A stretch of 64,000 nt of DNA from assembly GCA_902727915.1 (NCBI GenBank), contig CACVAU010000038.1, positions 50,771-114,770 on the forward strand. The letters run 5' to 3'. A program made the position numbers and the translations under genes. The notes under the pieces were generated by a model. The model had not been told where the DNA came from and searched no databases. It saw nothing but the letters and a program-made list of their open reading frames with translations. How positions within the stretch are numbered: the first letter of the stretch is position 1; each line of letters begins with the position of its first letter. Origin of the DNA: an uncultured Sulfurovum sp. Its GTDB lineage: Bacteria > Campylobacterota > Campylobacteria > Campylobacterales > Sulfurovaceae. Shown here one piece after another: positions 17,979 to 26,586 of the stretch.

Positions 17979-18975
17979 CATCATGTATTTTATTACACTC
18001 AGCCAATACTTCAGAACTTAACTCGAGGTTCATTGCTTCAAAGATAGGATCTAACTGTTCAGTCGAAGTTGCACCAATAATGGTTGAAGCCACAAAGTCA
18101 AACTGTTTTGACCATGCTGTTGCCAAAGTTATAGGGTCCATTCCTGCACGTTTTGCTACACCTAAATATTTTTGCGTAGAAGCCAGTGTTTTGTCATTCA
18201 TAAAACGTGATGCCATTGCTCTTTGTCGTTGATGTTGAGACTTTAAATAAGTTGCGAAACGTCCTTCAACATTTTTAGGATTTTGATTATACTTACCACT
18301 TAAAACACCTCCAGCTAAGGGAGAATAAGGAAGCAAGGAAATCTGCTCTTTTTTACACATCTCAGCCAATTCATCTAAGAAGCGTCTATTAAGTAAGGAA
18401 AAATTATTTTGAATGGATTCAAAACGTGTAAATCCATAACGCTCAGAAGTCATAAGTGCTTTGGTTGTTCCATAGGCTGTATCATTAGAAGTTCCGACAT
18501 AACGTACTTTTCCACTTTTCACCAATCTATCAAAAGCTTCCATCGTCTCTTCTTTAGGAATAAGTGTGTCAGGCCAATGCATTTGATATAGGTCTATGTA
18601 ATCTGTTTTTAAACGCTTTAAACTACCTTCTACAGCTCGTTCTATATGGAACCTATCCATGGCTGTTAACCCATGACGAATGGGTGGTACAAACCAACCA
18701 TTCGCTGCTCCAGCAACTTTTGTGGCAATAATGAGCGATTCTCTTGGTTTATCAGCCATCCACTCACCTACCCACTCTTCGGTAATACCAGCCAATTTTC
18801 CAGAAGGGGGTACAGGATAAATTTCTGCTGTATCAAAGAAGTTAATGCCTCTTTCATACGCTTTATCCATAATGTCAAAAGAAGTTCTTTTGTCAGCTTG
18901 TGTACCAAAAGTCATGGTGCCTAAACAAATAGGGCTAACTCTTAGTCCTGTTTTTCCAATGTATCTATGTTTCAT
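17956..18975 (-). CDS. Aldo/keto reductase (Tas-like)
   Basis: This 339-residue NADPH-dependent aldo/keto reductase is a TIM barrel. All four catalytic residues are visible: Asp and Tyr in FFDTAEIYPVP, Lys in IIATKVAG and His in YQMHWPD. The C-terminal NADP-binding segment (STIIGATSTEQL) is also present. The closest named relative by pattern is Tas; the substrate is unknown. Its ATG overlaps the envC stop by 4 bases, so it is transcribed with ftsE-ftsX-envC although no division role is known. Confidence 0.9.
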   Translation of the reverse strand: MKHRYIGKTGLRVSPICLGTMTFGTQADKRTSFDIMDKAYERGINFFDTAEIYPVPPSGKLAGITEEWVGEWMADKPRESLIIATKVAGAANGWFVPPIRHGLTAMDRFHIERAVEGSLKRLKTDYIDLYQMHWPDTLIPKEETMEAFDRLVKSGKVRYVGTSNDTAYGTTKALMTSERYGFTRFESIQNNFSLLNRRFLDELAEMCKKEQISLLPYSPLAGGVLSGKYNQNPKNVEGRFATYLKSQHQRQRAMASRFMNDKTLASTQKYLGVAKRAGMDPITLATAWSKQFDFVASTIIGATSTEQLDPIFEAMNLELSSEVLAECNKIHDEILYPMG

Positions 18976-20162
18976 AATTTTATCAACTTTAAAGGATTCA
19001 TATGTTTATTATTTTTCGTAACCTCAAACATCAAGCTCTTATCCACTTTACCAATAATCACCCCCGTACTAATTTTTTTACCTACATGTATACCAGGGGC
19101 CAAACGTGATAGCTTAGCATAAATGGTATGCATTTTTTTAGCATGTTCTACAATAACAACTTTCCCTAACATACCCCCTGAATTTTCTGCAAAAACAACT
19201 TTTCCTGCCAATACTGTACGTACTTTTGAGCCAGTATGTGGCGCTTTAAGGGTAATGGATTTATTAAAAATTTTAAATTTATAAATAGGATCAATATACG
19301 TACCAAACTTCTTAATAAGTCTCGCACCCTTTAAAGGAGAAATTGTTTTACCCCCTTTATAATTAACTTTGGGAATCGATGCTACTACTTTAGGAGCTAT
19401 TGGATGATTATTTGTACTTTCTCTACGCTCTTCTTTAGCGCGAATTTCTTCATCATTTGTACGTTTAATAATTTTTAATTTTGCTAATTTTCGCTCTAAA
19501 TTTCTTCGACTTGTCTTAATTTTATTGAAACGTTTTTTATAAATAGCACGGTCTCTTGCCAAGTTTTTAACTAATAAATCTTGTTTCTTTTTTTTACTTC
19601 TGTACTCAGTACGTTCTGTTTCATATGTAGTAATGGCTTTTTTAATATTTAATTTTTTAAGTTTTAAACGCTCTTTTTTAATTTTAAGTGTATCAATATT
19701 TACCCTTAAAGCTTCAATTTCTTTACTGTTCTTTTTGGCATAAAGTTTATAAGCTTCTTTCATCATTACAGAGTCTTTAGTGGGTTGTTTTAACTCCTCC
19801 AATGCCAATGCCAAAGAAAAGTTTTTTGCCACAAGATCTAAAAATTTTTGTTGGTTTTCATCAATATTAGAGCTGAGGCTACTTAAGGTAAGTGAGTGTT
19901 CTTTATCTTCTTTTTGTAAACGATTAAATATCACTTCATTCTTTTTAATATTTTTAGCCAATTTTGACAATTTTTTAGCCAATTTATTTTGTTCTTTCTT
20001 GGCAATATTAATTTTCTTAGCAACTTGTGAAAGTTCTCTGTCCATTTTATTGTACTGATTCTTTTTAGAATTTAATTGTTTTGTACTTTGTTGAATTTTA
20101 CTTTCAACTGACGCAGTAAACAGTAAAGTTGTAAGAAGTAGAAAAGAAAGTAATGCTTTCAT
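18972..20162 (-). CDS. envC: Murein hydrolase activator EnvC
   Basis: The 396-residue protein has a signal peptide, a long lysine-rich coiled coil (about 25-240) and a C-terminal LytM/M23 domain. The zinc site is degenerate: the usual YAHL is YAKL and the usual LHFE is LMFE, so it should not cut peptidoglycan itself. That fits EnvC, which activates amidases under control of FtsEX. An amidase candidate (AmiC) is at about 36 kb. It follows ftsX directly. Confidence 0.9.
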   Translation of the reverse strand: MKALLSFLLLTTLLFTASVESKIQQSTKQLNSKKNQYNKMDRELSQVAKKINIAKKEQNKLAKKLSKLAKNIKKNEVIFNRLQKEDKEHSLTLSSLSSNIDENQQKFLDLVAKNFSLALALEELKQPTKDSVMMKEAYKLYAKKNSKEIEALRVNIDTLKIKKERLKLKKLNIKKAITTYETERTEYRSKKKKQDLLVKNLARDRAIYKKRFNKIKTSRRNLERKLAKLKIIKRTNDEEIRAKEERRESTNNHPIAPKVVASIPKVNYKGGKTISPLKGARLIKKFGTYIDPIYKFKIFNKSITLKAPHTGSKVRTVLAGKVVFAENSGGMLGKVVIVEHAKKMHTIYAKLSRLAPGIHVGKKISTGVIIGKVDKSLMFEVTKNNKHMNPLKLIKL

Positions 20163-20972
20163 CTACTCTTCCTTAACATTTATAACTACCAAATAAACAG
20201 CAATCATCACTACTACAATAGAAGCAAATAATAAAATAAAAACATCTGTAATAGAAAATATTGCATCGACATTTTCTTTTAAAATTTCCATTTGACTCTC
20301 TCTAATCCAAACATTTTGAATTATATAAAAAATAATAGAAGTAATAAAAGCAGAAATCATGGCATCAATTAATGCCATATTAATTAAAACCTTAGATCTT
20401 AAAAAAAGTGATGCTCCAAATATTTCCATAACTTTCATACGCTGTGCATGTAAAAAATTCCAAACTTCCATCTGTTTGATAATCAAAAAAAATCCAATAA
20501 TTGACATGAAAACAATAAAGGTCTGAAATGCAAATTTAATAAAAGAAAAAAGTTCATACTTTGATTGATAAGAAGATTGAAAGGATTCAATACTTAAAAT
20601 ATTTTCTGATTTTTCTAAATTTAATTTAACCTCTGCTAATTGGGAAACTGTCAAATAGCCATCTAGTTTTAAAGAATAAAAGTTGGGCAAAGAGTCTTCA
20701 AAACTTTTTTGTCCTTCTTTATTTTTATCCATATTTAAACGTTCTAAAATTTTTGATTTTTCTAATTCAATAACTTGTTCAATATGTTTATCCCATGATT
20801 TAAAATCATCAATGCTCATTTCATTTTGCGAAACAACCATCATGCTGTAACCATTCTTTAAACTCTTTTCAAAACTATCTGTTGTTCTATCAAAAACAAT
20901 GAAAAATTCTAAGCCAAGTAAAATCGCTACCAAAGGAAATATAAGTGAAATATGTGTTTTAATGAATTTCAT
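20163..20972 (-). CDS. ftsX: Cell division protein FtsX
   Basis: This is the permease-like partner of FtsE. It has an N-terminal membrane helix, a periplasmic domain (about 35-155) and three C-terminal membrane helices with the typical FtsX-domain loop. I place the start at the ATG at 20970-20972 (MKFIKTHI), because GGGAG lies at good spacing before it. An upstream in-frame ATG at 20993 lengthens the overlap with ftsE and has no ribosome site. The resulting protein has 269 residues and overlaps ftsE by 14 bases. It transmits the FtsE ATPase cycle to EnvC in the periplasm. Confidence 0.9.
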   Translation of the reverse strand: MKFIKTHISLIFPLVAILLGLEFFIVFDRTTDSFEKSLKNGYSMMVVSQNEMSIDDFKSWDKHIEQVIELEKSKILERLNMDKNKEGQKSFEDSLPNFYSLKLDGYLTVSQLAEVKLNLEKSENILSIESFQSSYQSKYELFSFIKFAFQTFIVFMSIIGFFLIIKQMEVWNFLHAQRMKVMEIFGASLFLRSKVLINMALIDAMISAFITSIIFYIIQNVWIRESQMEILKENVDAIFSITDVFILLFASIVVVMIAVYLVVINVKEE

Positions 20973-21633
20973 AAACGCTCCCATTTTCATCAATTGTAAA
21001 ATGCCTATAAGGAATATTAAATACCATAGGAATACGGTGTGTTACAACCACAACTGTTGTGTCTAGTTGATGACAAGCATTTTCCATTAAATCCCAAATA
21101 ACATTTGATGAATATTCATCAAGGTTACCCGTAGGTTCATCTGCCAAAATTAAAAATGGATTTTTTGCCAAAGCACGTGCCACCCCAACACGTTGTTGCT
21201 CACCACCAGAAAGTTCCATAGGATACTTTTCTTCTTTACCTGAAAGCTTTACATGATGCAAAAGTCGTTTGGCTTGTGTTGATTGTACTTCATCAGAGTA
21301 GCCAGAAATCCACAACGGTAAAACAACATTTTTTTCAACTGTCCACTCATTAATAAGACGATAGTCTTGAAAAACAATACCTAAATGACTTCTAAGCTCT
21401 TGTAATTTCTCTTTTTTAATATCAAGCATATCTAAGCCACCAACACGTAAAGAACCATTAGTAGGTATTAGGTTCCCATAAAAAGATTTTAAAAGGGTTG
21501 ATTTTCCTGAACCACTCGGTCCAGTAATAAAAACAAAATCACCTTTTTTAATCAAAAAGTTTGCATTTTTAATAATCTCTTCATCACTACCATAAGAAAG
21601 TGTTAAATTATTTGCTGTAATAACGTCAGACAT
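20959..21633 (-). CDS. ftsE: Cell division ATP-binding protein FtsE
   Basis: This 224-residue ABC ATPase has Walker [10 protein letters not shown], signature [15 protein letters not shown], Walker [13 protein letters not shown] and the H-loop TH. The FtsE family and its adjacency to ftsX and envC define the role: gating septal peptidoglycan hydrolysis. It overlaps the end of trmB by 8 bases and ftsX by 14. Confidence 0.95.
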   Translation of the reverse strand: MSDVITANNLTLSYGSDEEIIKNANFLIKKGDFVFITGPSGSGKSTLLKSFYGNLIPTNGSLRVGGLDMLDIKKEKLQELRSHLGIVFQDYRLINEWTVEKNVVLPLWISGYSDEVQSTQAKRLLHHVKLSGKEEKYPMELSGGEQQRVGVARALAKNPFLILADEPTGNLDEYSSNVIWDLMENACHQLDTTVVVVTHRIPMVFNIPYRHFTIDENGSVYEIH

Positions 21634-22813
21634 TTAGGTACTCCATAATTTTCAAGTGTGTTTTATAATTCGTCATTGTTTTTACAGGGTTTGTACTAAA
21701 ATAATGTGCTTTAAATTTATCCAAATAAATATATTTATGCTCAGGTCTATCAAAACTACCAAATGCCAGTTTAATCAACACAGCTTCATCTTCTATTTTA
21801 AATAAACGTTCAAAGTGTATAAAAGATTCATCAAAAATCTTCGCATCATAAGATACTTTATCTAAAATTTCTTTTTTATATTTAATATCATTAAAAGAGA
21901 AATTAAAATCTAAAAGACGAGATTCTGATTGTTCTGTAGCACTCACATAAACATCATAAATATCTTTTTCTTGTCGTAACCATCTGGCTTCATATTTCGA
22001 GGTAATCTCTAAAGCTTGATTTTTACGAACTTCTACAGCAGTTTTATCTACAGTTTCACCTAAAAAAGTTTCCATTGAATACCAAAAATATTTATCTGAA
22101 TCGGTTCTTAATTCTAAACGCCCAGAAACAGCTAAGACCCTCATTGACTCTTTTAAAAAAGAAGCTGATATTACTCTTCTTTGAGGCTTTTTATCCCAGG
22201 GTACAGGAAAGTGAACAAAAACAGTATCACAAAGATTAGAAGGAATCATTTCTAAAAGAAGACGTGCATCATAATTAACTACCCAAACATTATTTAGACC
22301 TAGAATTTCAATTTGCTTAAGAACTTGTGCAGCAGAAGGTGTGTGAATCTCTATGCCTATAAAAAGTTTATCAAGATTCTTTTGAGCTTGATAAAGTAAA
22401 TGCTTTCCTGAACCAAAACCAACTTCAATGGCAACAGATTGAAAAGGAAACTCTATATCCACAAAATCTTCAATACGTTTTTCATATTGACTGGCTAAAG
22501 GAGCTTTTCTAGTATGTATAGCAATATTTGACTGTAGTATTTCTACATCAAGTGCATAAACAACATCAGCAATAGCCTGTTTTAATAAATTAACTTTAAG
22601 AGGTCGTGTTACTTTATCATATTTTAACAACCAAGTTTTTTCACTCTTTTTTAAATGTAATAAAAAAAATTCGTTTTCATGTTCGATACCAAGTAGTTCA
22701 TCTTCTGAAAAACTATCTTCTGCTTTAAAAAGGATTTTTGTACGTTTAAACGCTCCATATTTACCTTTTTTAAGTTGCTTCGTATCAAACGGATTGACCG
22801 TAATATGTGGCAT
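21626..22813 (-). CDS. trmB: tRNA (guanine-N7)-methyltransferase, long form
   Basis: TrmB methylates G46 of tRNAs. The SAM-binding core is clear (VEVGFGSGKHLLYQA, then GIEIHTPSAAQVL and HFPVPWDKKPQRRVI). The protein has 395 residues against about 210-240 in most bacteria, with roughly 125 extra N-terminal and 120 extra C-terminal residues. Long forms are usual in Campylobacterota. It lies between the FN3 lipoprotein gene (8-base gap) and ftsE (8-base overlap). Confidence 0.93.
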   Translation of the reverse strand: MPHITVNPFDTKQLKKGKYGAFKRTKILFKAEDSFSEDELLGIEHENEFFLLHLKKSEKTWLLKYDKVTRPLKVNLLKQAIADVVYALDVEILQSNIAIHTRKAPLASQYEKRIEDFVDIEFPFQSVAIEVGFGSGKHLLYQAQKNLDKLFIGIEIHTPSAAQVLKQIEILGLNNVWVVNYDARLLLEMIPSNLCDTVFVHFPVPWDKKPQRRVISASFLKESMRVLAVSGRLELRTDSDKYFWYSMETFLGETVDKTAVEVRKNQALEITSKYEARWLRQEKDIYDVYVSATEQSESRLLDFNFSFNDIKYKKEILDKVSYDAKIFDESFIHFERLFKIEDEAVLIKLAFGSFDRPEHKYIYLDKFKAHYFSTNPVKTMTNYKTHLKIMEYLNV

Positions 22814-22821
22814 TCATTTCC

Positions 22822-23505
22822 TTATCGTGCTTGTATAATAACTTGTTTACTAGGCTTTGAAGAACTACGATCAAACCCTATGGCTGTTACTCTATAGGTA
22901 TAAGACTTATTTGGGGTAACTCTATTATCAATATATTCTGACATCATACGTTCTTTAACAGTTCCTACCCACTTCCATTCAGCAGCATTAACACTTCGTT
23001 CAATTTTATACCATGAAACTTTTGTATTTGCATGAGGTCTCCAAATCAGTTTAATGGTATTTTTAGTTTTTTGAAAAGCTTGAAAAAAAGTCACCTGATC
23101 AAAAGGGGCTAAAGTTTTTACATTAATTATTTTTCCATGTGCTGATTCAAAACCATTTTTTATGGTTGTAAAAGTATAAGTATACGCACTGTTTTGTTTT
23201 AATTTTGTGTCAACATAATGGGTTGCAAAACGATCAGAAATTGTTCCAATTTTGCTCAATTGTTTCGTAGAACTATTAACATAATCATCACTATTTGTTC
23301 GATAAACATTCAAGCCAGTAATGCCTTTTTGTGCCAATGACTGCCACTCAAAAGCAACCGATGTATTACTTGGAACTGCTTTAACATTATTTAATTTTGG
23401 TAATGTAGGATCTAATTGTTGATTCTCTAACATTGCTGTTGGATTACATCCTGTTAGTAATAGTACTGAAGTAACTGTTAATAAGATTTGGGTCAATTTT
23501 TTCAT
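22822..23505 (-). CDS. Fibronectin type III lipoprotein
   Basis: From the ATG at 23503-23505 the protein has 227 residues. It has a lipoprotein signal (KKLTQILLTVTSVLLLTGC) and two fibronectin type III domains (about 35-125 and 130-227), each with the expected Trp/Tyr core (GLNVYRT, SWYKIERS). A strong AAGGAG site precedes this start. A longer open frame up to 23682 lies inside rluD, lacks a ribosome site and would bury the signal peptide. The chosen start is 62 bases inside rluD. The role is unknown; it is an envelope lipoprotein in the rluD-trmB-ftsEX run. Confidence 0.88.
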   Translation of the reverse strand: MKKLTQILLTVTSVLLLTGCNPTAMLENQQLDPTLPKLNNVKAVPSNTSVAFEWQSLAQKGITGLNVYRTNSDDYVNSSTKQLSKIGTISDRFATHYVDTKLKQNSAYTYTFTTIKNGFESAHGKIINVKTLAPFDQVTFFQAFQKTKNTIKLIWRPHANTKVSWYKIERSVNAAEWKWVGTVKERMMSEYIDNRVTPNKSYTYRVTAIGFDRSSSKPSKQVIIQAR

Positions 23506-24415
23506 AAACCTCTCCTTTTTCAAATTCTTTATCAATGTAATTTTGCATGTCTGGAAACAAAGGAGCAATAAACTCCATCTCTTTTCCTGTGCTTGGATGA
23601 TAAAGATATAACTTGTATGCATGTAAGTAAACTCGCTTGATTGTATCTTTTTTGCTCTTAAATCCATATAAATGATCTCCAAGGATATGCCGTCCTAAGC
23701 TCTCCAAATGTACTCTAATTTGATGTGTTCTTCCTGTGAAAAGTTTAACCAAAACAAGCTCAATATTTTTAATATTTTGATCCAATTTATAAAATGCTGA
23801 TTTCGCTTCTTTTCCCTGTAGTACAACATCCATTTTCAGTCTATTATTTGGGTTTCTCCCTATTCGCTTCTCAACAATGCCTGATGTTTTCAAAGGGTAA
23901 TCAATAAGTGTTAGGTAATAACGTCCCATACTTTTATCTTGTAGTTGTTCACTAAGTTTTTGATGTGCTTCATTAGTTTTAGCAATGACCAAAGCACCTG
24001 TTGTCTCTTTATCGATTCTATGTACAATTCCATGTCGCTCTTCACCTGAAATGGTTGATAAAGAGATACCTTTATGAATTAACCAATCAACAAGCGTGGC
24101 ACCTTTAACAGAAGGTGCTGGATGGACAACTAACCCTGAAGGCTTATTCACAACCATCATCACCTCATCTTCATAAATAATTTCTACATCAAAATCAATA
24201 ATAGGTGCTTGTTTAGGGACAATCTCTTTAAAAGAATATCTTACCTTATCACCAACAACAAGTTTTCTACCTGTTTTCAATACAATTTCACCATTTACAA
24301 AAACCAAACCTTCTTTAATTAGTCGTTCAACTTGATTTCGACTTTTTACTAAAACATTGGCTAAAGTTTTATCCAGTCTTTCAGGGTATTGCACTTCAAA
24401 AGATTCTAACTTCAT
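23444..24415 (-). CDS. rluD: Ribosomal large subunit pseudouridine synthase (RluD family)
   Basis: This enzyme isomerises uridines in 23S rRNA. The 323-residue protein has an S4 RNA-binding domain (about 12-60) and a catalytic domain with Asp135 in GIVHRIDKETTGALVIAK. It also carries the RTHQIRVH motif near the C-terminal third. Length and motifs fit RluD, but the RluC/RluD distinction is not certain. Its 3' end overlaps the start of the lipoprotein gene by 62 bases. Confidence 0.93.
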   Translation of the reverse strand: MKLESFEVQYPERLDKTLANVLVKSRNQVERLIKEGLVFVNGEIVLKTGRKLVVGDKVRYSFKEIVPKQAPIIDFDVEIIYEDEVMMVVNKPSGLVVHPAPSVKGATLVDWLIHKGISLSTISGEERHGIVHRIDKETTGALVIAKTNEAHQKLSEQLQDKSMGRYYLTLIDYPLKTSGIVEKRIGRNPNNRLKMDVVLQGKEAKSAFYKLDQNIKNIELVLVKLFTGRTHQIRVHLESLGRHILGDHLYGFKSKKDTIKRVYLHAYKLYLYHPSTGKEMEFIAPLFPDMQNYIDKEFEKGEVYEKIDPNLINSYFSTITNRM

Positions 24416-24456
24416 ATTACTCTTTTTTTATGCCATTATAGCAAAAAGGATAATTA

Positions 24457-25356
24457 TTAATTGTTAAAATATATCCCAAAGTTAAGCAGTAAGCGATAAG
24501 AGGTATCAAAGTTATTTATCTCTCTTTGTAGTATGGAAGGTGAAATCGTATAGTAAGCCCAATCCTTATAGAAAACATGATGAAATGAACCATGTAAATA
24601 ATAGTAACTCACATCCAATGCTTCAAATTTACTTACTTCACTTGAAATTCCAAATCCATAACGAATATGTTGCTTATCATTTAGTACCGTAACAAAAGAG
24701 AAATCATTTGCCAAAACTTCATAAGGTGTGGTATTTATATGAAAAAATGTATTGTCCCAAATTGCATATAAGTCATCTCTTATTGTGTATAAGGCATTAA
24801 ACTCCAAACTGTTCTCAATCTCACCATCACTGTAATAACGAAAGCGATTATAGAGTTCAGCTTTATGTTTATTTTGAGCATAAAGTTCATACCGTGAACG
24901 CGCATTAGCATAAGGCACTAAATTACCTCGACGTATTTTCACCCCTGCACCCACTCTTGTCTTAAAAGTATCTTTCATAAAATTAAAATATTCTAAACGT
25001 AAATAATACTGTTTACTATCTAAGTGCTGATCATTTAAAGTTGTTCCATCATATAAAAGATTATCACTGGTATCATCTTCAAAAACCAAGCGTAAATTTT
25101 TTTCAATTTTTGGTAAATTTAAACGTAGGCGAAAGCGAATATCTTTTTCCAAACTCAAATGAGTTTCTGTTGCAAACGAAGTACTAAATTCAGCATGGGT
25201 TTTACTTCGTTCACTACTATTGTCATCAACAAAGTAGTTATCAATACTGTTACTGGTATTCACTAAGAGTTTACATAAATTTTCATGATATTTATCCACA
25301 TTATTAGCTTGTAAAAATGAAAAACATAAAAAAATAAATATAGTTTTAAAATACAT
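24457..25356 (-). CDS. Putative outer-membrane beta-barrel protein
   Basis: I do not recognise a named family. The 299-residue protein has a signal peptide (FKTIFIFLCFSFLQA) and then many alternating-residue beta strands with aromatic girdles (RYGFGISSEV, LDVSYYYLHGSFHHVF). It ends in LNFGIYFNN, compatible with an outer-membrane barrel terminus. It sits 41 bases upstream of rluD on the same strand and may head that transcript. The function is unknown. Confidence 0.75.
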   Translation of the reverse strand: MYFKTIFIFLCFSFLQANNVDKYHENLCKLLVNTSNSIDNYFVDDNSSERSKTHAEFSTSFATETHLSLEKDIRFRLRLNLPKIEKNLRLVFEDDTSDNLLYDGTTLNDQHLDSKQYYLRLEYFNFMKDTFKTRVGAGVKIRRGNLVPYANARSRYELYAQNKHKAELYNRFRYYSDGEIENSLEFNALYTIRDDLYAIWDNTFFHINTTPYEVLANDFSFVTVLNDKQHIRYGFGISSEVSKFEALDVSYYYLHGSFHHVFYKDWAYYTISPSILQREINNFDTSYRLLLNFGIYFNN

Positions 25357-25417
25357 GCCATTATTATAGTAAGTTCAAGATTAAAAAAAATAGTTAATCA
25401 ATAAAGTTTTAAAAAGT

Positions 25418-25423
25418 TATAAT
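25418..25423 (+). promoter_or_regulatory. -10 box of ybgC
   Basis: TATAAT lies 26 bases before the ybgC start codon in the divergent region shared with the barrel gene. An AAGGA site follows at 25439-25443. Confidence 0.55.
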
Positions 25424-25449
25424 TCTTCAGCCAATACATAAGGATAGAA

Positions 25450-25827
25450 ATGCAAATTAGAATATTTTATGAAGATACAGATGCAGGAGGCATTGTCTAT
25501 CATACCAATTACATCAAATATTGTGAACGTGCGAGATCAGAACTTTTTTTTTCAAAAAACCTACAACCCATGGATGGTGATAATTCAGGTTTTGTTGTTC
25601 GTCATATTGATGCTAATTTTTTAGGAACTTCCAAGCTGGGTGATATGATTGAAGTTTCTACGGTATTACTTACGAAGAAAAAAGCATCTCTTACCTTACA
25701 GCAAACAATTAAACACAGAGACAATAATAAAAAAATATTTCAAATGAATATAACCTTAGTTTTTATACGTCATGGAAAACCTAGCGCTATTCCTGAAATG
25801 TTTTCAGAGGTTTTAAACACAGAATAG
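25450..25827 (+). CDS. ybgC: Acyl-CoA thioesterase, YbgC/FadM family
   Basis: This 125-residue hot-dog-fold thioesterase has the family signature YEDTDAGGIVYHTNYIKYCERAR, including the catalytic Asp. In other proteobacteria YbgC is linked to the Tol-Pal envelope machine, but no tol genes are adjacent here. It is followed by a hairpin and the gph promoter, so it is probably transcribed on its own. Confidence 0.92.
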   Translation: MQIRIFYEDTDAGGIVYHTNYIKYCERARSELFFSKNLQPMDGDNSGFVVRHIDANFLGTSKLGDMIEVSTVLLTKKKASLTLQQTIKHRDNNKKIFQMNITLVFIRHGKPSAIPEMFSEVLNTE

Positions 25828-25839
25828 CTCTTACTTTTT

Positions 25840-25864
25840 AAATCGGACTATATTTATCCGATTT
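25840..25864 (+). terminator. Hairpin between ybgC and gph
   Basis: A perfect 8-bp stem AAATCGGA/TCCGATTT with a 9-base loop begins 13 bases after the ybgC stop. No T-run of more than three follows, so its termination strength is doubtful. It ends 4 bases before the gph -10 box and could be an operator instead. Confidence 0.45.
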
Positions 25865-25868
25865 ATGC

Positions 25869-25874
25869 TATAAT
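25869..25874 (+). promoter_or_regulatory. -10 box of gph
   Basis: TATAAT is followed 34 bases later by the TTG start codon of gph. No -35 consensus is visible. Confidence 0.5.
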
Positions 25875-25908
25875 TGATCTAACATGCAACAATTATAAGG
25901 TTTAAAAC

Positions 25909-26586
25909 TTGAAATTTTCTAATAAAAAAGTCATTATATTTGATTTAGATGGCACACTTATTGATAGCTCAGCAGACTTGGCTCTTGCCATAAATCATAT
26001 GCTAAAAAGCATTAACCATTCAACATTTACTTTAGATGAAATCCATAATTGGGTAGGAAATGGAGCAACAACTTTAGTAAAACGTGCCTTATCAGGCTCA
26101 ATTCAAATTACTGAGAATATTGATGAAAAAGTATTTCAAAATGCTTTAGATATCTTCTTAAAATTTTATGCTCAAAACTTAGCCGTAAAAACCATCACTT
26201 ATCCCCATGTATTAACAACACTGGCAATGCTCAAAAACAATGGCTACAAACTGGTAATTGTCACCAATAAACCTTTTGATTTTGTTGCACCTATTTTAGA
26301 AGGGTTAAAACTCAAAGAGTACTTTGAATTTTACTTAGGTGGAGATTCATTAAAAGAAAAAAAGCCAAATCCTGCACCACTACTACATGTCTGTAATCGA
26401 TTACAAGTAAGTGTAGATGAATGTATCATGGTAGGAGATTCTAAAAATGATATCTTAGCAGCCAAAGCTTGTAACATGCAAAGTATTGGTCTTACTTATG
26501 GCTACAACTATGGCGAACCTATAAGTACTTATAGTCCAGACATTTACTTTTCAGACTTTTCAAAAATAAGTAGTACTTTATGTTAA
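25909..26586 (+). CDS. gph: Phosphoglycolate phosphatase-like HAD hydrolase
   Basis: The 225-residue HAD phosphatase has motif I FDLDGTLIDSS, motif II VTNKP, motif III in KKPNPAP and motif IV VGDSKNDILAAKA. The cap domain fits Gph, which removes phosphate from 2-phosphoglycolate. The start codon is TTG, with AAGG just upstream. It overlaps the following oxidoreductase gene by 7 bases. The substrate is inferred from family only. Confidence 0.88.
   Translation: MKFSNKKVIIFDLDGTLIDSSADLALAINHMLKSINHSTFTLDEIHNWVGNGATTLVKRALSGSIQITENIDEKVFQNALDIFLKFYAQNLAVKTITYPHVLTTLAMLKNNGYKLVIVTNKPFDFVAPILEGLKLKEYFEFYLGGDSLKEKKPNPAPLLHVCNRLQVSVDECIMVGDSKNDILAAKACNMQSIGLTYGYNYGEPISTYSPDIYFSDFSKISSTLC

Noticed and set aside
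22822..23682. Longer 286-codon form of the FN3 protein
   Set aside because: The first 59 codons overlap rluD, lack a ribosome site and would place the lipoprotein signal inside the protein.
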